From positions 11,042,266-11,106,265 of the forward strand of contig NC_079902.1 of the NCBI RefSeq assembly GCF_024868665.1: a stretch of DNA of 64,000 nt, given 5' to 3'. A program made the translations under genes and the position numbers. Below, piece by piece: positions 1-12,048 of this stretch (positions are counted from its first letter, which is position 1; every line of letters begins with the position of its first letter). The notes beneath the pieces are model-generated. The model did no database searches. It saw only the letters and a program-made list of their open reading frames with translations, and was not told the origin of the DNA. The DNA comes from Triplophysa rosa. Its lineage: Eukaryota; Chordata; Actinopteri; Cypriniformes; Nemacheilidae.

Positions 1-227
1 CTTTAAATGCGACCACACTACAGGACCCATTCGACAAATTGTTTATTTAATAAAATGAACATACAACAATATTCAACACATCGTTTATTTAATACAATTA
101 TTATATAGTAAAATAATAATACAAATTAATATTAACATAAATTAAATAAAATATAAATAGTATAGACACTAGCCAAACACAAACCGGAAGTTAACTGGGG
201 GTCAGGCGCGCGCGCGTCCGATGAAAG

Positions 228-1705
228 GGTCTATAGGTATGTGTTTAGGTAAAATTATAATTTTTGTTTCATTCTGGGAACTACTAACAATATTTCTCCC
301 AAATTTCGAATAAAAATCTTTTTATTTGCATTTATTTGCCGAAAATGAAAACTGGAGAAACTTGTCAAAATAACATAAAAGATGCTTTCTATTTTTTCAG
401 ACCTCAAATACTGCAACGAAATCGAGTATTCACTTTTAAGCAATACAATTTAAGCAATTCAACAGTAATATTTGTACGTGTTTAGAAAAAGTTCAAAAAT
501 ATATTTACCCAAACATCATAATTATTTAAAAAAAATGTATCAACATTTCTCCTCTTGTTTTCATGGGAGAAAGTCTTATGAGCTTGGAATGAGGATAAGT
601 AAATAATGACCGAATTTTAATTGTTAGGGAGACTAACCTTTAATGATCCAAGGTCACGTCTAATGTTCATAACCTGTGTTTATTTTACCTTGAACATGTC
701 TGACTCCCATTTTGACATTTTAAGGTCACCTTACAGTTCCTCTTTTCATGTCCTTTTTAGTCCAATTAAACGTTTGTTGGCCTGTTTTTTATTCTTTCTG
801 TTTGAGACATTTTAAGATTTGTTGATCATAAAGGTGAGTCTAGTTTGTTTTGGATACCCGGTGTCCTGTACTGGAATCTGTTAAGCGTTCATTAGCTGAA
901 AAATGGAGGCTGGGCTTCACCATGTCTGTGTGAGAATGTACCAGCTGCTGTCTTGATATGGTTAGAAGCACACACACATGCCTTGAGAGGTGGGGGCTGC
1001 TTCATATCACTTGTTTGCAATGAGCTGTCAGCATTGCATGCGAGCGCTGCCATAAGTACTGTAAACTGCAACAGGCTACAAAGTGTCATAAAATATATCT
1101 TATTGTTATTTATCTTTCATTTAAAAAAAATGCCTATGTGGTTATCATAATTGCTTATCGTGTGATTACATGCGATGTTTGTTTCTTGATATAACCGTAC
1201 TGTAGTAATGACTGCCTATCAAACCTAAAAGAAAGGAGAAAAACGAAAATGAACGGCTTATTAGGAGTTTTTGTAGTGCCTTGTGTGTAAGCTTTGAAGA
1301 AATCTACAGCCGCAGAAAAAATTAAGAGACCATTTCAAATCTGCATTTCTTGATGTATTGTGGTCATTCCAGTCCAGTTTCTGTTAAATTTCAACAAAAT
1401 CAAACCTCAGGAGTGACAAAGTCATCCAACAGCAATGTGAAAGACTGACAACATAACAAGACTCCTGAAAACTTTGGTCAGATCTGTGATCTTTGAACTG
1501 TAATCCAGGTTATCGCAGGTTAACTTTTTCTAAAAAAAAATACAGCGCATCTTTTCTGGGTTTTTTTACCTGTTTCTCCAGTTTCATTTTCTACAAATAA
1601 ATGCAAATAGAAACAATATTTTTATTTGAAATTTGGTTAAAATATTGTTAGTAGTTCACAGAATTAAACAATAATTATAATTTTACCTAAACAATGACCT
1701 ATAAA
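228..1705. mobile_element. Element with long imperfect terminal inverted repeats (about 1.5 kb)
   Basis: Bases from about 228 to 400 (core TTTAGGTAAAATTATAAT at 243) reappear as an imperfect reverse complement at about 1530-1705 (ATTATAATTTTACCTAAA near 1675). The shared stretch includes the CTACTAACAATAT and TTTGCATTTATTTG words. No transposase was found inside, so this looks like a non-autonomous DNA transposon. A second short inverted pair (AGAAAAAATTAAGAGACCAT at 1315 and its complement near 1740) overlaps the right end and may be a separate nested element. Confidence 0.5.
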
Positions 1706-2219
1706 TAGTACATTTTTAAATCAGAAAAACGGTCTCTGATATGGTCTTTTAATTTTTTCTGTGGTTGTATATTCAAGTGTTTCAATCTAAATAGAAAATT
1801 CTTTCATTTACTCTTCTTCATCATCATTCCAAACCTGTATGACTTACTTCTACCGAACACAAAAGAAGATATTTGGAAGAGCGTTGGTAACCAAACAACA
1901 TTGGATTTCCATTGTACGGACACAAAACACTGACACCTTTCTCAAATTCAGATTCGCTTTATAGGTCTAGTTGTTATAATCCCACTATTTCAACACAGTT
2001 TAATTGCCCAATAGGACATTTCCCACGATTTATGAATAAGTCTTATAGTCTTGTATATTAAATCTTATTAAATAAGTTATGACTCAAGAATATGAATAGA
2101 GGAAAGGAGGTCTTAGGCTTGGGTTCGTGTTTGGGGGATAAATGATTTTCGAAATACATAGCATATTTATACTTGCCTTTCCTTGCTATTATTAGAGAGA
2201 CACCACATGAGTTGTGTGT

Positions 2220-3620
2220 CCGATCCCACTTTCATCACATCCATTATCCTGGGTGAAAGATGCCTTTTGGTGAGGTGCTGCTGATTATGCCCTTTGTTAT
2301 GGTTCCCATCAATGCGACACATCGTCAGTTGTGCACCTCAGCCTCATTGGGTGTTTCGGCCCTTTATCACAAGACACCCTCAACCAAGGGAGGCCCACCG
2401 CAGGTTGATCAGACCTGGGTGTGTGTTGCATTGTTACAAGGTCATCTGGCAGCCCGTGTTGTCCATCCGCCTCAACCACAGCCATTGGCTTCTTCTTTCC
2501 GCACCACTGGCCAGTTCTTGATTATCTTCCACTGGACCTGTCCTCTGAACCCCACTTCCTGTGTCAATTAGCTCATCCAGATTAGTGGCTGCAGTCTCAA
2601 CAACACTTGCTTTTATGGTAGCTCGGTGGCATCATACCTCAACGCAACCATACGCGCCAAACCATTGGCTAAGGCTGTTCTAGCCCCACTGGCACCGTTT
2701 AAGGGGTCATATGGCGCGAATACGTGTTTTTCTGTGTCTTTGGTGTGTTATAAGTTGCTCATGCATGTATTAGACACGTAAAATTGCAAAGATTTTAGTG
2801 TCGGAACAAAAGATACATTTTATCTAAAAGCGAATGCACACCCAGACCTGCCTGAAACGCCTCGTGTAACCACACCCCCACAAATCTACCTCAGTGTGTG
2901 GTATGATTTGACTAAGATCGCCCAAACGTATACTCGAGTAAGGTTTGCTTTGGAACCTGATGTTCCAAATATGGTAAGAGGCGTTACATTTCCGTCACAT
3001 GTTTGCAGTATTCGACCAATCACTACGCACTGGTTAACTGGCCAATCATAGCACATTTCGCTTTTCAGCGCGATGAGCTTTGTTAAAAATCTGCGCGTTT
3101 CAGAGAGGCGGGGCAAAGAGGAGATACAAACATTCACGGTATGTGGAAAATACAGCGTTTTTGAACCTTAAATCGTGTATACACATTGCATTACATCTAA
3201 AACAAACGATAATATTCATTTTAGCCGTGTCATATGACCCCTTTAATGCATGCTCAGTGCCCCCGGTCCAGTATTGCATAACATTACAACGCATTACCAA
3301 AATCAATGCAACCATACGCTCAAACAAATTGGGCAAGGCTGTTCTAGCCCCACTGGCACCGTTAATGAATGCTCAGTGCCCCCGGTTCAGTATGGCGTAA
3401 CATTACAACACACAGCAGCATTTTATTATGTGCTCATTTGGCAGCCCATATTGTGTCCTTCGTTTCAACCACAGCCAGTGGCTGCTTCTCTCAGCGACAG
3501 TGGCAAGTTCTTTGACCACCGTCTGTTGGGCCTGTCCTCTGATCCCCACTTCCTTAAGCAGCCTTGTAGTGGAATTGGAAACAAAGACCCTGCAGCCCAC
3601 TTCCACCACTTTCGTGTTCC
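2220..3620. repeat. Diverged tandem or duplicated repeat block
   Basis: Several words recur in order: GCTGTTCTAGCCCCACTGGC at about 2671 and 3340, GCTCAGTGCCCCCGG at about 3251 and 3372, and a longer diverged segment (CAACCACAGCCA then CTGTCCTCTGA.CCCCACTTCC) at 2470-2560 and 3465-3555. The organisation suggests a satellite-like unit of about 110-130 bp inside a larger duplicated unit. One unit is interrupted by the MITE at 2699-3246. Confidence 0.55.
2699..3246. mobile_element. MITE, AGGGGTCATATG family, copy 1 (TTAA-flanked)
   Basis: The element begins TTAAGGGGTCATATG and ends CATATGACCCCTTTAA. The interior is non-coding. The copy at 31001-31567 is the same family in the opposite orientation. 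The matching uninterrupted unit near 3360 reads CACCGTTAATGAATGC, so the insertion went into a TTAA tetranucleotide, as for piggyBac-type elements. Confidence 0.75.
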
Positions 3621-4168
3621 ACAGATGAAAGTGTCAGGTTAAACAACATGAGAAAGAATAAAAAATGTAATTTATTCAAAGTAAACACTTATAACACCAG
3701 TCTTTATGGGGAAAACAGAACATATTGATGACTCATACTGCACTCATTCATTTTGTCCAGTTTTGAATCTATCCCTCACACCCTTGTTTTTATTTTAAGT
3801 ATGGCATGTAATATGACTCTAGGGTCTATTGTTCTTCTGTCACCATATGGGCTTGTTAATGTGAATGTTAGCCATATGTGCCATGTCAACGTTAGTTTCT
3901 GGTTAGCAAGTAGACATGCGTGTTTTCACAACTGGGGGTGGAGCTGAAAGGGCAAGAAATCCCTCATCCCCTGTCCTCTCCTCTCATGTGTGAAGGTCAT
4001 CGCACACTTTATTCTTGTAACATGCACCATTTTATTAAATGCCACTCAGTCAGCCCCCCGCTAGACATTTCATTTTGCTCTCTTAGCTTTGCCTGCAGTG
4101 TGTGTTTTAAAGTATAGCAGTTACTCTATAGCACACGCACTACAGAGCCGCCTCCCCGTTGCGCTTCT

Positions 4169-4358
4169 TTTATATATATTACGGTATCCTTTCACCACTG
4201 AGAAGGCACGTGGTTGGGGGAGGCAGCAGCCAATGGGCTTATTCCACTAGTCTGTCTCATGTAGAGGGAGACGGCAGAGAGAGGCGATAGAGGCAGTGGT
4301 TCAGGCATCTGGACCGCTGTCCTGCGATCTGGACTGAAGTCACAGAGAGGCTGCGATC
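4169..4358 (+). promoter_or_regulatory. mtus1: Putative core promoter and 5' UTR of short mtus1 isoform
   Basis: A TATATATA run at 4171-4178 in GC-richer surroundings lies about 190 bases before the ATG at 4359. A transcription start near 4200-4210 would be consistent. This is inferred from sequence only. Confidence 0.35.
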
Positions 4359-7300
4359 ATGGGCTGCTCCGGCAGCAAAGTGTGCCTTAACGCTCCCTGC
4401 GCTGGACACAGGGTAAACACATTGTCTTCTCAGGGCGGGATAGATCGGGATTTGAAATGAGATAGCTGCGGATGCCTATAGTATGTAAAGCATGTGTCTC
4501 TTCACAGAGATGAGGTTAAACTATTTGTCTTGTCTAAGGTTTGCTTACATTTACGTTGCGATTTGGTTTATGCTCAATGCTTGTTGTGTTGATGCATATT
4601 ATGTTGGATGGAGTTGATAACTGGTTGCAGGACGTCGTTCTGCATATGTTTGCATTGATCTCCGGGGGAAGGGGCAGGTGAGGACATCGGTACGCTGTGT
4701 TTGAAGTGTTTTTGTCTGTTGGTTCGGCTGACAGCATTGCAGCTGCGGGCTGGCTGTCCTCCACTTGACAAAAAGACTCGCCATACATCAGACTTGGTTG
4801 CATGAGGGACGTGTTTGTTGATGTCATTCATTTGTTTTTCTTAGAGGTAATTCCTTAGTGCTCAGTCGTAGTGGTGTGTCAAGCACCAGCTTGAACTAGG
4901 AGATATTCCATGGGCATGCAGATAACTGTCACTATACTCTTGCACAGCATTTGAGGTTTTTCCTCAAGAGTCCACCACATGATTCTGAGTTAGGAAGTCA
5001 CATGAAAACCTCACACTCATCGAAACTATAACACCTTGAATGTTTTATATTGTTTTCTTTAAACAGAGCTACCTTACAAGTACAGCGCAATAATTTGTCA
5101 GGCAAATAAACCATTAAAACTAAAAACTGAAATCCATCTCGCTCATCCAGTTCTGTGGTTGATCGAAACATTTTGGAGGCTCAACCTAATGCATTGCTCA
5201 TATCCGCAGAGGGGATTCCTCATACCTCAACATGACATTAGATTGCACTTGGCACAGTCCGGCACCTCGGAGATTGTTTCTTGTGTAATCTGCGCTGGAG
5301 TAATATGATGCATTTGTTGCACTGATACAGTATTTTGCTTGTGTTTTCCTGCAGCATGAGGAGGTGATGAAGCAGCGCAGGGAGCTGTCTCAGGAGCTGA
5401 GCACCTTGCGTGAGGAGCTGGGTGAGTGTGACTCATTCCTATAGCGCTGGGCTTTAGATGCTTGCAGAATGAAGGGAGAGAGCTGCCAGAATGCCTCTGG
5501 TTGTAGTTAATGGAATAGGTTGTTTGCTGGTCACGGGTGATCGTCTGTGAATTGAACAATGTGTTGGTAGTTTCTTGTTATAACACGCATAACTTGTGGT
5601 TGTGTTACGCAGTGCTTTGAACACGTGTGTAATCATGGATTGTCTAGATTAGGGGGTTTCAAAGTGGGGTCCGAGCACCCCCAGGGGGTCCCAAGGGTCT
5701 GTGGGAACGTCTAGAGAATTACTATTTGAAAAGTATGTAATAGATTAGAATTAAAGGGATAGTTCACTGAAAAATGACAATTCTGTCGTGAATTACTCGA
5801 CCTCAAGTTGTTCCAAACCTGTATAAATGTCTTTGTCGAACACAAGGAAAGATATTTAGAAAAAGATTCTGGGGATTTCTGGGGCACCATTGACTACCAT
5901 ACAGCAGTAAAACAAATTAGAATGTTAGTCAAAGGAGCCCCAGAACTGATTGTTTTACTAAATTCTTCCAAATATCATCTTTTGTGTTCAATCGAACAAA
6001 GGAAGTCATACAGTTGAAACAACTTGGGGGTGAGTAATGATTTTCATTTTTGGGTGAAATATCCTTTTAAATAAAAATTTAATTACAATAACAACAAAAT
6101 GAAATGAAAATAGTTATTAATATATTAAATAGGGTTAATTTGATTAAATTATTAAAATAAAAATCAGATTAAAATTAAATAATAAACACAAATAATACAT
6201 CTAGCAGCATTACAGTAGTGAGAAAAAACAAATATATAATATTAACTTAAAGTAATTTTTAGATGTATAATATTAATATTAATGTATAAATCGTGTTTAT
6301 GAAAGATAGATGCCTTTTACATTTTAGGATGAGGGTCCCTTAAATGACTTGATCATACTTGGGGGTCTGTGGCATCTAAATGATTGAAAATGCCTGGTCT
6401 AGATTACAACTCTGGGCATTTTCTTAACCAACATTTATGACTTTTCTATGTTTTTAAACAAAGTGTTAAAGGATTTTCTATGGTAGTGTGTTTGAATTCT
6501 CCCACCATCACTAAACTTGCTTAGCATCAAATGAAGCCCCCTGTGAAGCAGACACGGAGGAGGATGTGCTGTCCAAAAACTCTCTCCTCCTTGATCATGT
6601 AAGAGAATTACGCTCTTTTCCAGATGTCACCCCCCTCAAGAGTGAACTGTCTGCCCTGGAATGTGAAGGACCCTGAGGTCATATTCATGTCTGTTGATAA
6701 GAACAAATAGAGCCTGGGGTTAAATGTCCCTCACAGTCTAGTGGGCAGAGTAACTGGTAGCAATGAAGATGAATTATGAGTCAATATTTGCAGAGACATA
6801 TGATGCATAGTACATGCTATGTTATTTTGTCAAATCAAAAGTGTAATGTTCAGTTTTACTACAATTAGATTAAATACAATTGTATAGCAGAAGCAGCAGA
6901 ATGTACCAAAATGTAACTTACTACGAATTTAATGAGCTTCATTTTTTTTATCATTGTGAACTTGTAAATCTTACACATGACTTTTCTTTTAATATAATCA
7001 CTACGTAAGTGCATTAGCACATTCCAGCAACTTGACCCCATAATAAATCCTCAGACCACCACAGAATAGAAGCAGCAAAGAATTATGTCTTAATCTACCC
7101 ATAGAATGCTTCATATAATCCTCACAGTTTTTAAGATAATATGAGCACAGCGTTCAGTGTGTCTGCTGTGTTTCTGGCTCGCACCCAGATCTCCCTCATA
7201 AAACAAAAGTGTCTTTTAACACGGGACAACTGCTCTCTGCCCATGAGGCAAGTGCTGTCTTCACACAAAACCTGCTAGAACTGTGTCGAATCTATTTAGC

Positions 7301-10300
7301 TTTTTCTTTGACATGTGACATGTGTTGTTGTATTCAGATTGTTAACTTCATAGCGTCTTGTTGTGCCACTTTTATTTGGCCATTTTTCTTTCATAAGTAA
7401 ATCATGTGACAAACTCAGCCAGGCCTGTCAAACACAGCTTTCTGAAATTAGCTTAGTTAAACATCTGTTGTATACGTGCACAATGGCTGACTGTCGAGTC
7501 ATGACCTGTTCTTCTGAGGAGGAAAGCGCATCCATCCTTCTCCCTAACTGTCCGTTTTGTTTCGCTCACATTATTTTGATTATTTATAGGCCTTGTGCCG
7601 TGCTGTGCATCATGAATAAAACCTCTAATAGAATTACGCTGTAGGTTTGTGAAATACATCAAGTCATTAGAGCGAAATGGGTCTGGCTCATCTACTGTGT
7701 GTGTGGCTCCGTTACTGTGTCCTGTAAAGCAGATAGTGTAAACTACTAAAGACAACCAGACACTTGAAGATTACCTTGTAGCTAATTTTATACAGTAACT
7801 CCCCTAAGAGAGACTTCAATATTTATCTCAGAAATACAGGATAAGATTACAGGCCAGTAATGGATATGACCCGAGTTTTCCAAATGAGAATTGATTGCAT
7901 GAGGCACAAATACTTATTCTGACAAAACGGGTGAGATGAACTGAAAATCATTTGTTAATTTTTATTTTACACAAATGTAATACATTGTTAGGCCATTAAT
8001 AAATTATTATAATTCTGTACCCACAAACCATTTCTAATTTAGTTAACCCTTTCATGCATGAAAAGGAAAATCTCGGGATTATTTTCTTGTGTTTTCATTT
8101 CTTAATAGGGCATTACATTTTTTATATTAAGTGGACTTGAGTGGATCTAGTCTAAACAGGTGACAGTGTATTGAATCAATGATGCACTTGTGTTCGCTGT
8201 AGTGGTTGATGGGCAACGATGTCAGAAAATCTTAAGCATACCAAGAAATGTGTCCTGGTCTTTTTTTGGTGATTTACTGTTTTCTACATAAAGTCATCCT
8301 ACATAATGTAAAGGTGAAAATATAGACAGTTTCATTGTATGAGTGAGCCGTGTCAAAGATTGAAATAATAGTGACATTAATGGTGAAAATCATCTAGATT
8401 ATGAAATTTTAGCCTTGTTTTCACTGGCAAGGTCCCACATTTTCATAGCTGCCCACTATTGTGACCTATGTGTTAAACTTCAGGGCTTCTCAAGTATTGT
8501 CTACATCAAGGGTTCTCAAAACTTTTAAGGCCAACTTTCCAAGGACCTCCTCAAAATTATAACGGCTGTTAAGCATACCTTTACCAGAAAGATTTAGGAA
8601 GGTGCGCCTTTCAGAAAACGTACAAATTAAAATCATTTTGGATGTTTAATTACTATTTGTAGCATTAAGATTGCTAGACGAGGGCTTATTTTTAAGAAAA
8701 CCTCAAATTCGACCAAAATCAACATTTTTCACTTCTTTTGCCTTTATCTCATAATTGGACCGTGCACATTCCCGCTCATTATGCACAGGTCACAAATTAT
8801 TTCACGGACCCCTAGCTATGGACTGCGGACCCCAGGGGTCCCCGGACCCCACTTTGAGAACCTCTGGTCTACATTGTGTCGTCATATGGAGCAAATGGGC
8901 GACAGGATGGCACATTCAGAGTACAAAGCAAAGAGCAGCTGTAACATTCATCTTGCCACTTCCTGTTTAAACTACAGTTGCACTGTGCCCATGTTCCTCT
9001 GCAGTGGGGTGGGTGAGCGGTCATGAAAGTTGGGCAAAGAGCGAACTGTATATGACTCTGTTACAATTGAGAGAGCACGCTGATGGATTGGGAAACATCT
9101 GTTCGTTGCGCCACTTGCGCCAGAAGCATTCAGATCCACAAAGATCTTTCCCTTTGTTTTAATCCGACTTGTAGTTTGACACTTTATTTAAAGGACTGCT
9201 AGAGATATAGTATCATAGCTGTAGAGACAACTGGAAATCAATGGAGAATACTTTGGCAGTGAATCATAGCAGTGTTGGCAGGGCAGCAAATGTCTTTCAC
9301 GTTTGTTAGGGTTATTCCACTACGGTGTGGATAAAGCACATCTAGATTTTCACAACCACTACATTACAGTAGATATCAGATAACATTAGATGTCCTATGC
9401 TTTAAAAGACGTTGAGATCTTGTTCAAAATAGCAAATATCTAGTTTCATTGGGTTCACATTGTTAACTCAATAATTGAATCATTTTTATCTTAAATGCTG
9501 TGTTTAATGATGTGATCTTTCCTAGTGAGTTCAGCTCAGTCATGTGAGCGTCTGGAGGAGGAGAAGGAGGAACTGCGTGGGGCCTTGGATGGTGTTCTGC
9601 AGAAGGTTCAGGAGCAGCACCGTTTAGACCTAGCTGACCTGGAGGAGAGGCTGAAGACTTTCTATTCCACTGAGTGGGAGAAGGTCCATCAGACCTATCA
9701 GGAAGAGGCTGACAAGTGTAAAGCTCAGATGGAGCAGCAGGTGTGGAGGACAATGAGACATTCTCTTATGCGCTCCAGAGTTCTGACACACATTTTCCTG
9801 AATCTTCTTTATATAAATGACTGCAGATGTCTTCTGTCATGCAGTATTAATGTTACCTAATATACTTTTGTAGATATATTTGTGGGTATAGTATTTTTCC
9901 ATAAAGCAATAAAGATTTTATTAATGTTCTTCTAGCTGGAGGAGTTACGATCAAAACATGAGGCTTTGAAGAAAGAACTGGAAGACAGCCATGTAGAGGA
10001 GGTGGACAGCCTTAAACTTCACTTTGAAGAATCTTTTAAGGGTAAATTAAAATCTCTCTCGGCACACTTTTCATGTTGCTCTTTCAAGATAAAAAGACAA
10101 ATGTGTAACCTCTAAATGACATTTTATTGTGATTTATTTAATATTGAATATTTTATAATGTGTTTATTAAATCAATTGGGGTTTTTATTTATTATATTAA
10201 TTCAGAGGTAATTTTATAAACATGTTTCTGCTCAGGTGACAGAGGGATCTTCCAAACAGAAATAGGTTTTGTACATTAAAGGAATATTTCACCCCCAAAA

Positions 10301-12048
10301 AATAGTCCTCATTGACTTTCCATAGTATTCATAAAAATTACTACGGGGACCATTTTGGGGTGAACTTTTCCTTTAAGAACAAAAATAAGAGGAAACATTG
10401 ATTTATCAAGCATCTTATATTTTCTTATATTCTTTTGTGCTTGCTTTTTCTCAGAGCTCAAACAGTCTCACGAAAAAGAAATGGAAACACTCAACACAAC
10501 ACTGAAGAAATCAGGGGAAATATTATCTGTAAGCAACAATTCCTGTTCACTTTTCTGCATTGAAATTTCAACATTTGCTTATTTAGTTTCTTGTTTTAAC
10601 AAACATTTCAATATTCATGTCTGTCTTCCATCAGAATCAAATTCAGGACCTCATTGCCGAGAATAACAACCTTAAAGAAAAACTCAAAGCCGAGGAGATA
10701 CGAAGAAAAGATCTGGCTGAGAGAACGCAGGTACACGTGTGTTATCAAACACAGTAAACCATTGTTGCACTGTTGCACACTTCAACCCAAGTCATGCAGA
10801 TTGTGTATTTTCCATGAATGGTAAGTTAATGTTAGACAGGCGTCTGATCAAGGTTAAGTAGTTTCCGGAGCTCTCAACATTCTGAAAATACATTCAAGGG
10901 TGTTCAGATAACAAGCTGGCGTTATGCTGCCAAACCCCTTCCATAAATAGGACGACAATGCATGATGGGTAACCAGGTCTCCACTCGCATGCATACATTC
11001 AGTCCTAGCACTGATTTCCACTATTACCACACAACCAAATCACACCAAAGTCATTCAAATATAGCGTTTATTAATAAAAAATATTCAAATAAAAATATAC
11101 TCAAATGTGAGCATGGTTACATGCAGAGTCAAAAGTACTTTGAGCCTGTACTTTTCTTGATTTCTCCATTTCATTTTTTTCCATTATAAAGGACTCCCAC
11201 ACTCTTTATCTGGAGCAAGAGCTCGAAAGCCTGAAAGTGGTGCTGGACATCAAAAACAAGCAGATTCATGAGCACGACAAGAAACTCATGCAGATAGACA
11301 AACTGGTGAGATCACTCAACTGGTTGCATAAAGCATTCTGAGGTTTATTTCTAAAGGGGAAACATAAATCTTTCCTGTAAATCGAACTGATTTATTCTCA
11401 GATGGATAAGAATGTCAAGCTGGATGAATGTCTTAAGAAGCTGCAACAAGAAAACGAGGACCTCAAAGCCAGAATGGACAAACATGCTGCTTTATCTAGG
11501 TACAAAACCTCATGCTGTCTTTCATTAACTCTGGAGATGAAAAGATGCCTCAGGCTTCAAAAATGGTAGTTTTCAATCCACCTGTCTAGCTTATTGCACT
11601 TGGGTGTTTTCCCTCTGTGTAGCAAAGCCGGTCTTTGAAGCTGATGTAGGACTTCCTGAGCACCGGAGCTGCCGGCTGTGTTTTGACACTTCAATTACTT
11701 TCTGGTTATTGTTTGTGCTCTAATAGGTCTTTGTACAACACTTAGCTTCGTGTTGTAACTATGTACTCCGTTATTTTCATGAGTCCTAGTGTCTAGCCTT
11801 ATGACATTTACCTGGGTGTTGTACTTTATTTCAGACAACTGTCCTCGGATCAGGTGGTTTTGCAGGAATCTCTTCAGAAGGAATCCAAAGTAAACAAACG
11901 ATTGTCAATGGAAAATGAAGAGCTGCACTGGAAGCTTCACAACGGAGATCTGAGCAGTCCTCGCAAAGTCTCCCCATCTACTTCCCTGACTCTACAGTCC
12001 CCGAGGAACTCTGGGATATTCTCCAGCCCTTCCGTCTCACCCAGATAA
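4359..12048 (+). CDS. mtus1: Microtubule-associated tumor suppressor 1 (ATIP-type short isoform)
   Basis: Nine coding exons join in frame: 4359-4412, 5355-5421, 9526-9740, 9936-10041, 10455-10528, 10635-10730, 11192-11305, 11402-11499 and 11835-12048 (1038 nt, 345 aa). From residue 19 on, the protein is almost entirely a charged coiled coil of the MTUS1/ATIP C-terminal type, ending in the family signature [19 protein letters not shown], then a Ser/Pro-rich tail finishing SVSPR. The first exon encodes [18 protein letters not shown]. Gly2 followed by Ser6 and Lys7 fits the N-myristoylation consensus and Cys3 is a likely palmitoylation site, so this isoform is predicted to be membrane-anchored. 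Family members bind microtubules, and ATIP1 binds the angiotensin AT2 receptor tail. Longer isoforms from upstream promoters are probable. Introns 2 and 8 are the long ones; intron 2 holds MITEs. Paralogue (a or b) not determined. Confidence 0.9.
5645..6404. mobile_element. MITE with TCTAGATT ends, carrying a nested MITE
   Basis: The ends read TGTCTAGATTAGGGGG (5640) and CCTGGTCTAGATTACA (6393), with GGGGTC-rich subterminal sequence on both sides. A related element is at 8501-8872. A full copy of the GTTCACC family (5751-6070) is inserted in it. It lies in mtus1 intron 2. Confidence 0.5.
5751..6070. mobile_element. MITE, cyprinid GGGATAGTTCACC family
   Basis: Begins TTAAAGGGATAGTTCAC and ends GGGTGAAATATCCTTTTAA, so the termini are inverted repeats. 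The interior contains the family words CAAGTTGTTCCAAACCTG and GAACACAAGGAAAGATATTT. It is nested in the element at 5645-6404. Confidence 0.75.
8501..8872. mobile_element. MITE related to the 5645-6404 element
   Basis: Inverted ends: CATCAAGGGTTCTCAAAA at about 8505 versus TTTGAGAACCTCTGG at about 8853. The right subterminal part is rich in GGGGTCC/GGACCCC. Non-coding, in mtus1 intron 2. Confidence 0.5.
10276..10376. mobile_element. Short GTTCACC-family MITE
   Basis: About 100 bp from TTAAAGGAATATTTCACCCC to GGGGTGAACTTTTCCTTTAA. Only the two ends and a short centre remain, giving a hairpin-forming deletion derivative in mtus1 intron 4. Confidence 0.65.

Larger units (their letters stand above)
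1..4200. other. Intergenic, repeat-rich DNA upstream of mtus1
   Basis: No convincing coding exon is visible. Bases 1-240 are AT-rich with a short CG-alternating run near 207. Bases 228-1705 hold an element with long inverted ends, 1795-1960 a fragment of the cyprinid GTTCACC-type MITE, and 2220-3620 a diverged duplicated repeat split by another MITE. From 3630 to 4150 nothing was recognised. The large upstream exons expected for long MTUS1 (ATIP3-type) isoforms are not seen here and would lie left of the window if present. Confidence 0.6.
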
